A DNA stretch of 27,614 bases. Source: UBA6902 sp964393845. GTDB taxonomy: Bacteria > Nitrospirota > Thermodesulfovibrionia > UBA6902. Below the pieces are notes generated by a model. It did not search any database. It was not told the DNA's origin and saw only the letters and a list, made by a program, of their open reading frames with translations. The translations under genes were made by a program, and so were the position numbers. Positions 21,782 through 27,614 of the stretch are shown piece by piece. Location: assembly GCA_964393845.1 (NCBI GenBank), contig CAYMUX010000036.1, positions 1 to 27,614 of the forward strand. Direction: 5' to 3'. Position 1 is the stretch's first letter. The number at the start of each line of letters is the position of its first letter.

Positions 21782-23211
21782 GTATTTGTTTTTCTAATTT
21801 CTATGGATATGTTCCCTTTCTTTTTACTGTCTGTTTCTCTACTTCTCCATTTTTCAAATTCATTTTTTGCTTCATCAGAGAGAGGAACCTTATTTTCTTG
21901 AATATATTTTCTGATTAGGTTTTCGGATATAAAACATTCCGCATAGGACGCGAAATTATATTTCGCATCAGTGCCTAAACCATTAACCCAACCGTCAACC
22001 CGTTTCTTATTTTCTGAATCTTCAGGAAGAGCATATTCTTCGGAAACTGCATTATATAATTCCTCAGCCTTTCTCTCTTTTTTAGTGATACGTGTATTTT
22101 CTGGATCTCCATCCTCTCTATGTTTTCTTCTCCATTTATCCCAATCTTCGAGAATTTTACTTATAACCTCTTTCTTTAACGTATCCAAGAGCTTTTTATA
22201 TTTGGAGTCGTCAGCAACAATACCCTCGCGGCTGCTTGTAAACCTGTCCACATCATCGTCCAAGTCGTTATAATGGATCTGCCCGTATAGGTAACTTTCG
22301 ACAACCCTTGCCGTGGGAATGTGTTTTAAAATATCTCTTTCCCTCAGTCGCCCATTGACAAACAGATCGACACCAACCCTTTCGTCCACAGTAAGTATTT
22401 TCAGGTCTCGCGGTTTTCCAACAGAGGCAATAAATCCATTAACATTTCCTTTTATATCAATTTTATTTTGTTCTTTTGTGTGAAGCATCTGAAAATATGG
22501 GTCTTGGAGATCATTTATTTTCCATAGAAACTCAGTTTTTAAAGCAAGATCGTTCAAACTGTTATGAGTTATCGGCTTTTTGTTCATATATATATTGAAG
22601 TCTTTATCCAAGAGAGAGAATCGAAAATACATAGCAACGATCTTCTCTAAAAAATCTAAGCTATGTTTTATACCGTCTTTGATATTTTCAAAATAAATAA
22701 TTGTGCCTTTGTCATGGTCTTTTATGTACTGGCTAAAAGCATCTATTTTATATTCTCCCAATAGATATTCCCTTGGTGTCAAGTCGTCAGTTATGGCTCG
22801 ATCCAGCCCCGAATTATCGATAACTCCACCGATATAATCCCCGCCATGCATTTTTGATATAACGGTTATTTTCTCTGCACATGATAACAGTGCCAATTTC
22901 CCTATGCCCTTTCTGCCAATGTATGGTCTCTTTTTTTGAGGAGAAACTTTCCCCTCCTTTCTTTTCGAATATCCGATCTTCAAAAACTTATTTTGAAAAT
23001 CATCTGCTGTCATACCCATTCCGTCGTCTTTTATAAAAAAGCTGTTCTTTTCTTTACTTATATAAATGCGTACATTCTCGGCATTCGCATCCCATGCGTT
23101 AGAAATCGCCTCTCCAATGACGGTTGCAAAGCTTCTGTATAAATTTCTCCCTAAGTGATTTAGGATACTCAAAGAAATTTCAAACGAAAATTTTTCTGAT
23201 TGATCACTCAT
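21751..23211 (-). CDS. GHKL-family ATPase of a restriction/repair island
   Basis: This 486-residue protein begins with a GHKL (Hsp90/MutL/histidine-kinase) ATPase domain: N-box EAISNAWDAN (34-43), G1 box DDGMGM (62-67), a lid segment with IGYSKRK, and G2 box IGRKGIGKLA (98-107). A transducer-like domain with TSSREGIVADD follows. The C-terminal 150 residues are helical and charged. MutL/MORC-like ATPases of this kind occur with Dcm-type methyltransferases and Vsr-like nucleases in predicted restriction-modification systems. It starts 13 bp after the methyltransferase ends. Its C-terminus may be cut short by the repeat at 21679-21781. Confidence 0.85.
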   Translation of the reverse strand: MSDQSEKFSFEISLSILNHLGRNLYRSFATVIGEAISNAWDANAENVRIYISKEKNSFFIKDDGMGMTADDFQNKFLKIGYSKRKEGKVSPQKKRPYIGRKGIGKLALLSCAEKITVISKMHGGDYIGGVIDNSGLDRAITDDLTPREYLLGEYKIDAFSQYIKDHDKGTIIYFENIKDGIKHSLDFLEKIVAMYFRFSLLDKDFNIYMNKKPITHNSLNDLALKTEFLWKINDLQDPYFQMLHTKEQNKIDIKGNVNGFIASVGKPRDLKILTVDERVGVDLFVNGRLRERDILKHIPTARVVESYLYGQIHYNDLDDDVDRFTSSREGIVADDSKYKKLLDTLKKEVISKILEDWDKWRRKHREDGDPENTRITKKERKAEELYNAVSEEYALPEDSENKKRVDGWVNGLGTDAKYNFASYAECFISENLIRKYIQENKVPLSDEAKNEFEKWRSRETDSKKKGNISIEIRKTNTIVTAINNLS

Positions 23212-23224
23212 GATTTTATTGCCT

Positions 23225-24286
23225 TTAGATAAGTACGTTCTCCAGATGCTTTTTGATGCTGCGTGCTATTACCCTTCCAAGCCTATAAGGAACTGCATTA
23301 CCGATATGCCTTGCAACAGTCCCAATAAAAACTTTCGTATTGGGTTCGATAAAATCGTAATATTTAGGGAAAGACTGTAATAATGCTGCCTCTCTTAACG
23401 AGATAGCCCTATCTTGTTCTGGGTGTCCAAACCTTCCGTTTCCATATCCCATGAATTGTGTGGTAATAGTAGGAGACAAGTCATCCCATCGCATCCGTCC
23501 ATATATGCTCGCATAGCTCTTCCCCGTAGCCTTTTTATGACATTCCAATACCAGTTCGTCATCCCAGTCTTTCCAACTGCCGCCTTCTGGCGTGCTACAG
23601 ATTCTTGTAATATTTAACTCTGATAGACCGGCTGATCTATGCAAAGAGTCCGTTTTGCTGACTTCGCCTGCCCCAATAGGTTCTAAATGAGAGATCGCAT
23701 CTCTGATTGTTTTATATTTAGCTTTATTATGAGTCTTTTTCAGGATATTGATTTTACCAAATCTCGATGCGAACAATACCAGCCTTGTTCTCGTCTGAGG
23801 AATCCCGTAATCCGGGCAATATACGAAGTAGGATGTCACGTCATAACCGTTATTCTCAAGAAGGGTCACGAAATCCTGGTAGATGGGATATCTCTTGAAG
23901 TTTACGAGTTCGGGAACGTTTTCCATAGAAATTACTTCGGGCTTAATATCCTTTATGAACTCTCCGAATTTATATAGGAGACTCCATTTCATATCTTCGG
24001 TTTTTCTGTTTGTGTACTTCGAAAACGGTTGGCAGGGAGCACATCCCACTAAAATCTTTACTTCCGCATCAGAATAAAGGCTTAAGATTTCGTCGGCATC
24101 AATTTCCGCTATGTCTTTCTTGAGAAATTTTGCCCCGTTATTTTTTTCGAAGGCATATCTGCATGAATCGTCTACGTCTATCCCAGCTATGACTTTGAAT
24201 TTCTCTTTAACGAATCCGTGAGTCAACCCTCCGATACCGCAGAACACTTCAATTACGGCAGTCTTATCTTTGAAATCAGTTTTCAT
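23225..24286 (-). CDS. dcm: DNA C5-cytosine methyltransferase (Dcm type)
   Basis: This enzyme methylates cytosine at C5 using S-adenosylmethionine. The 353-residue protein has all main motifs: I, FCGIGGLTHGF (15-25); IV, GCAPCQPFS with catalytic C85; VI, ENV (122-124); VIII, QTRTR (164-168); and IX-X, RHIGNAVPYRLGRVIA near the C-terminus. The target-recognition region around residues 200-290 is not assignable to a site by eye. It is first in a minus-strand operon with the ATPase, the HEPN-like ORF and Vsr. The start has only a weak ribosome binding site. Confidence 0.92.
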   Translation of the reverse strand: MKTDFKDKTAVIEVFCGIGGLTHGFVKEKFKVIAGIDVDDSCRYAFEKNNGAKFLKKDIAEIDADEILSLYSDAEVKILVGCAPCQPFSKYTNRKTEDMKWSLLYKFGEFIKDIKPEVISMENVPELVNFKRYPIYQDFVTLLENNGYDVTSYFVYCPDYGIPQTRTRLVLFASRFGKINILKKTHNKAKYKTIRDAISHLEPIGAGEVSKTDSLHRSAGLSELNITRICSTPEGGSWKDWDDELVLECHKKATGKSYASIYGRMRWDDLSPTITTQFMGYGNGRFGHPEQDRAISLREAALLQSFPKYYDFIEPNTKVFIGTVARHIGNAVPYRLGRVIARSIKKHLENVLI

Positions 24287-24575
24287 AACTCACATTTTGA
24301 TTAAGCTAAGTTGCGTATGATTATGCCAATGCTCTTTTTTGGCGCATTAAAGTCACGTCTTGCTTCTTGCATCTCTCTTTTTTCTCCCATCCATTATCCA
24401 ATCCCGTCCCGCATAAAATTTATTAATGATAATACGTTATGCTTGTTAAAGACAAGAACTTTTTTGGGGGAACTTTGGCGAGGTGACTGCCCCCCTACAC
24501 AATATGTCCACATGCCCGATCTGCAGAAGAAGAAGAATTATTTTAACTCTAAACTCTTAACTCATAACTCATATA
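24287..24575. other. Intergenic region with diverged repeats
   Basis: No gene is seen between the methyltransferase start and the polA stop. Positions 24478-24500 resemble a degenerate form of the TGTAGGGG...CCTCGCC palindrome at 10384-10408 (read on the minus strand). The remainder is plain AT-rich sequence. Confidence 0.4.
24541..24573 (-). repeat. GAGTTATGAGTT-type short repeat, second copy
   Basis: On the minus strand the stretch reads ATGAGTTATGAGTTAAGAG and then TTTAGAGTTAAAA. It closely matches the repeat at 10348-10379 in pattern. It ends at the polA stop. Confidence 0.5.
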
Positions 24576-27236
24576 TCAATGCGCTTCCGCCCAGTTCTTC
24601 CCCATTCCCATATCTACCTTCAAAGGAACGGAGAGCTTTACCGCATTTTCCATTTCTTCTTTCACCAACTGTCTGATCATATTTTTTTCATCTTCCGGAA
24701 CTTCAAACAACAGCTCGTCATGAACCTGCAGGAGCATCCGTGTCTTGAGTCCTTCTTTTCTGAACCTGTTCCATATATTAATCATTGATGTTTTAATTAT
24801 ATCAGCTGCAGAACCCTGGATCGGCGAGTTCGTTGCAAGTCTTTCTCCGAGCTGTTTTATATTTTTGTTTGTGCTCCTGAGTTCAGGGATTGCCCGCTTT
24901 CTGTTAAAGATGGTTGTGACATATCCTTTTATCTCAGCCTCCTGTATCAGGCTGTCGATATATATTTTCACGCCGCTGTGACGTGCGAAATACGTATCTA
25001 TATAGTGTCTCGCCTCATCAGGCTGGATGCCGAGCTGCCGGCTTAATCCATAAGGACTTATGCCGTAAACAATTCCGAAGTTTACAGTCTTGGCGCTGCG
25101 TCTCATTTCAACAGTAACTTTGTCCGGAGTGACCCCGAATAGTTCGCTTGCAGTTCTCGTATGAATATCGCCATCATTTTTAAATGCCTCGATCAGCAGC
25201 TCATCCTGACTCAGGTGAGCGAACACCCGCAGCTCTATTTGAGAATAGTCTGAAGAAAGGAGCAGGTTCCCTTTATCAGCTATAAAGGCCGCTCTTATCT
25301 TTTGGCCCCAGTCGCCCCTGATCGGAATATTCTGAAGATTGGGCTCGGAGCTGCTGAGCCTGCCCGTGGCGGTTATTGTCTGATTAAATGATGTGTGCAG
25401 CCTGCCTGTATTTGGGTTCACGAGTCTGGGCAGGGCATCTACATAAGTATTTTTTAGTTTAGACAATCCCCTGTATTCAATAATCTCTTTGGGAAGCTCG
25501 TGCTCAAGCGCAAGCTGTTCGAGGACATCTATATTTGTTGAATATCCTGTCTTGATTTTCTTTGAGGGCTTCAGGCCGAGCTTTTCAAAGAGTATTTCCT
25601 GAAGCTGTTTTGGAGAATTGATATTGAATTCTTCGCCCGCGATAAAATAAATCCTCTGTTCAATGCTTGCCAGTTCTTTGCTCATCTGCCTGGAAAAGGA
25701 GTCCATAAGAGGCAGGTCGATCTTTACGCCCGCCATTTCCATGCCGGCAAGGACTTCGATCAGGGGGACTTCTATGTCATGGAACAGTTTTTCAAGCCCT
25801 TCTTTTTTTAGTTGAGGTCCAAAATAATTTTTAAGTCTCAGCGTTGCGGCAGCGTCTTCTCCCGAATATTTTGCGGCGTCTTCAACGGGGACTTCACTGA
25901 AATCCTTTTTTCCTTTGCCCATTACATCTTTAAAAGAGAGCTTTTTCATGCCGAGATGTTCCATGGCTGCATCAGTGAGATTATGATTTGCTTTATTGGG
26001 ATTCAGGAGATAAGAGGCAAGCATGGTATCAAAGGCAATGCCTTTCAGGTCTATTCCCTCTTTTTTCAAAACTATTAAATCATATTTAATGTTGTGCCCT
26101 GTTTTTGAAATCTTCGGATCATGGAGGACCCTCTTCATCTGATCAAGGACATAATCTTTTGGCAACTGATCGGGCACCCCAAGATATGAGTGAGCAACGG
26201 GAATGTAATAAGCTTTCGCCGGGTCCGTTGAAAGCGAAATCCCTACAAGTTCGGCGAGCATGGGTGACGGCGATGTGGTTTCAGTATCAATTGTAATCTC
26301 ATCGTTTACTGACGAGATAGCTTCTTTCAGGGTATTCTTATCCAGGACAGTTATATATTCAGTTATTTCAGCTCCGGCGCTTGCAGGTTGCTCGGGAATG
26401 AGTTTGACCAGGCTGCTGAATTCGTACCTGCGGAAATAATCCCGCAGCTTTGACCATTCAGGTTCCCGCATTGCAAGGTCTTTGATAGAGACATCCAGAG
26501 GCACATCGGTATGAAAGGTTGCGAGTGCCAGGCTGAGTTTGATGCTTTCTATATTTTCAGATACGGCATTTCTGGCCTTGGTATTTTTTATATTTTCACG
26601 ATTGTTAATAATGCTGTCGAGAGTCCCGAATTCTTTTAAGAGCTTGACAGCGGTTTTTTCCCCGATTCCGGGGGCCCCCGGTATATTGTCCGATGCATCT
26701 CCCATGAGCGCTATTACTTCAGGGAATTGTGACGGCTTGACCCCAAACCGTTCGATAACGTCCTTTTCTTCGGTGATCTTTTCTTTCATTGTGTCATAAA
26801 GTCTTATTTTTGGACTCACAGCCTGGCACATGTCTTTATCGCCTGTCACGATGAATACATCAAGCCCTTTTGATTCAGCATCTTTGGCAATGGCCCCCAG
26901 TATATCGTCAGCTTCAAAACCCGGCTTTTCAATTGTCTCAATATTAAAGGCCTTAATAATTTCTTTTATTAAAGGCACCTGCGGTTTCAGATCATCGGGC
27001 ATCCCCGGCCTGTGGGCTTTATATTCTTTGTATGCCTCGTGTCTGTGGGTCGGCCCCTTGGTATCGAAGACAACCGCGAAATACTCAGGGTCCTTCTCTC
27101 TCAGTATCTTGAAGATCATATTGGTAAAGCCGAAAATGGCATTCGTCGGCGTGCCGTCTGAAGCGGAGAGATTTCTTATTGCATAGAAGGCACGGTAAAG
27201 ATATGAGTTACCGTCTATCAGGTAGAGTGTGGGCAT
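24576..27236 (-). CDS. polA: DNA polymerase I
   Basis: This 886-residue repair and Okazaki-fragment polymerase has all three domains. The 5'-nuclease part starts LIDGNSYLYRAFYAI and has EADDILG, VTGDKDM and GDASDNIPG. The 3'-5' proofreading part has DTET (ExoI), TGHNIKYD (ExoII) and YSGEDA (ExoIII), so proofreading seems active. The polymerase part has TATGRLSSSEPNLQNIPIR, LLSSDYSQIELRV (motif A), RRSAKTVNFGIVYG (motif B) and LLQVHDELLFEVP (motif C). The start at 27236 lies 6 bp after a TATAAT and has no ribosome binding site, so it may be leaderless. Confidence 0.96.
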   Translation of the reverse strand: MPTLYLIDGNSYLYRAFYAIRNLSASDGTPTNAIFGFTNMIFKILREKDPEYFAVVFDTKGPTHRHEAYKEYKAHRPGMPDDLKPQVPLIKEIIKAFNIETIEKPGFEADDILGAIAKDAESKGLDVFIVTGDKDMCQAVSPKIRLYDTMKEKITEEKDVIERFGVKPSQFPEVIALMGDASDNIPGAPGIGEKTAVKLLKEFGTLDSIINNRENIKNTKARNAVSENIESIKLSLALATFHTDVPLDVSIKDLAMREPEWSKLRDYFRRYEFSSLVKLIPEQPASAGAEITEYITVLDKNTLKEAISSVNDEITIDTETTSPSPMLAELVGISLSTDPAKAYYIPVAHSYLGVPDQLPKDYVLDQMKRVLHDPKISKTGHNIKYDLIVLKKEGIDLKGIAFDTMLASYLLNPNKANHNLTDAAMEHLGMKKLSFKDVMGKGKKDFSEVPVEDAAKYSGEDAAATLRLKNYFGPQLKKEGLEKLFHDIEVPLIEVLAGMEMAGVKIDLPLMDSFSRQMSKELASIEQRIYFIAGEEFNINSPKQLQEILFEKLGLKPSKKIKTGYSTNIDVLEQLALEHELPKEIIEYRGLSKLKNTYVDALPRLVNPNTGRLHTSFNQTITATGRLSSSEPNLQNIPIRGDWGQKIRAAFIADKGNLLLSSDYSQIELRVFAHLSQDELLIEAFKNDGDIHTRTASELFGVTPDKVTVEMRRSAKTVNFGIVYGISPYGLSRQLGIQPDEARHYIDTYFARHSGVKIYIDSLIQEAEIKGYVTTIFNRKRAIPELRSTNKNIKQLGERLATNSPIQGSAADIIKTSMINIWNRFRKEGLKTRMLLQVHDELLFEVPEDEKNMIRQLVKEEMENAVKLSVPLKVDMGMGKNWAEAH

Positions 27237-27242
27237 GGGTTA

Positions 27243-27248
27243 ATTATA
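27243..27248 (-). promoter_or_regulatory. -10 box of polA; possibly leaderless
   Basis: A perfect TATAAT ends 6 bp before the ATG, so the transcript would begin at the start codon. The -35 is weak. Confidence 0.45.
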
Positions 27249-27343
27249 CAGAAAATGGAGGGGCAATTCATGTATTGCTTCTGCAATAAATTATTCTGAA
27301 GGATTAAATTTAAACCTGATGAGGTATACCCTGATGTGGGATA

Positions 27344-27535
27344 CTATGAAAACTGGAGTTCTGCGACTTTACGTACACAAGGGATATTTCCGCTTGAAAC
27401 TTCCTTGAAAATATCTCTAAGATTATCTTCAAGTTCTTCAACCGTCCCCCCTTGTGTCATGTAATCAGGATATTCTTCTAAATATCCGAGCCACATCCCT
27501 TCATCTTGCCAAAATATATATTTCATTTTTTCCAT
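27344..27535 (-). CDS. HicB-like antitoxin-type protein
   Basis: This 63-residue protein has a short beta-rich part (MKYIFWQDEGMWLGYLEEYP) and the segment GGTVEELEDNLRDIFKEV, typical of HicB-type antitoxins with a partial RNase H-like fold. The frame stays open to the window edge, so translation could begin further upstream, but the ATGs at 27535 and 27526 fit the family. The usual HicA partner is not found after it; the 107 bp before polA hold none. A partner upstream cannot be seen. Confidence 0.65.
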   Translation of the reverse strand: MEKMKYIFWQDEGMWLGYLEEYPDYMTQGGTVEELEDNLRDIFKEVSSGNIPCVRKVAELQFS

Positions 27536-27614
27536 GTTCAGCGTTTTTGTCTTATTTTTTAGCTCATCGTGGGAAAGTGTGGGTAAAATCTTATGAATCA
27601 GAATATAATTAATG

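Noticed and set aside
27240..27343. HicA toxin after the HicB-like gene
   Set aside because: The 107 bp hold no frame long enough for a HicA protein and no HicA-like motif.
1..27614. CRISPR arrays, tRNA and rRNA genes
   Set aside because: No regularly spaced repeats, no tRNA-like T-arm with acceptor pairing and no rRNA-like stretch were found by eye on either strand.

Overview
The window is 27.6 kb of bacterial chromosome with moderate GC content. The gene mix suggests an anaerobe or microaerophile of the Nitrospirota (Thermodesulfovibrionia-like) or a deltaproteobacterial relative. The reasons are a MetF/MetV/MvhD methylene-tetrahydrofolate reductase operon of the Wood-Ljungdahl type, a cbb3-type oxidase locus with a CcoO-CcoP fusion, and several nucleotidyltransferase/HEPN pairs. 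No rRNA, tRNA, CRISPR array or complete insertion sequence was found. The assignment is inference from gene families only.

Layout. Positions 1-2279 (minus strand) hold an mvhD-metV-metF operon followed by the start of an Fe-S protein that runs off the window. Positions 2280-6080 are an accessory stretch: a MntA/HepT-type toxin-antitoxin pair, a truncated IS30 transposase, an AP2-like ORF, an ArsR-type regulator with a small Cys-rich peptide, a VOC protein and a lipoprotein. Positions 6111-7157 encode a phosphomannomutase/phosphoglucomutase that lacks about 105 internal residues. Positions 7305-17352 hold an Rrf2 regulator and a long cbb3 oxidase locus: ccoN, ccoO-ccoP fusion, a separate FixP_N peptide, a truncated peroxiredoxin, two small membrane proteins, ccoG, fixH-like, safE-like, ccoI, ccoS and a PLD-like membrane protein. 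Positions 17349-19872 (minus) carry a HEAT-repeat protein and HflX. Positions 20057-24286 are a defence-type island: a second MNT/HEPN pair, then Vsr, a small HEPN-like ORF, a GHKL ATPase and a C5-cytosine methyltransferase, the last four on the minus strand. Positions 24576-27535 (minus) hold DNA polymerase I and a HicB-like protein.

How the genes work together. The cbb3 locus has catalytic subunits, copper import and delivery (CcoI, SafE-like, FixH/YtkA-like), an Fe-S accessory protein (CcoG) and CcoS, so it looks like a full assembly module behind a redox-sensing Rrf2 regulator. The surprise is that ccoN has two in-frame amber codons, both where Trp is expected, while every haem and copper ligand is intact. 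Two neighbours (phosphomannomutase and peroxiredoxin) have in-frame losses of catalytic parts. This is local gene decay, a strain-consensus or assembly artefact, or readthrough of ccoN.

Other points of note are an apparent ATT start for HflX, a 13-nt inverted repeat across the ATPase/HEPN-like junction, possible leaderless promoters for the ArsR-type gene, the VOC gene and polA, and a family of C/G-rich palindromic repeats inside the oxidase locus.
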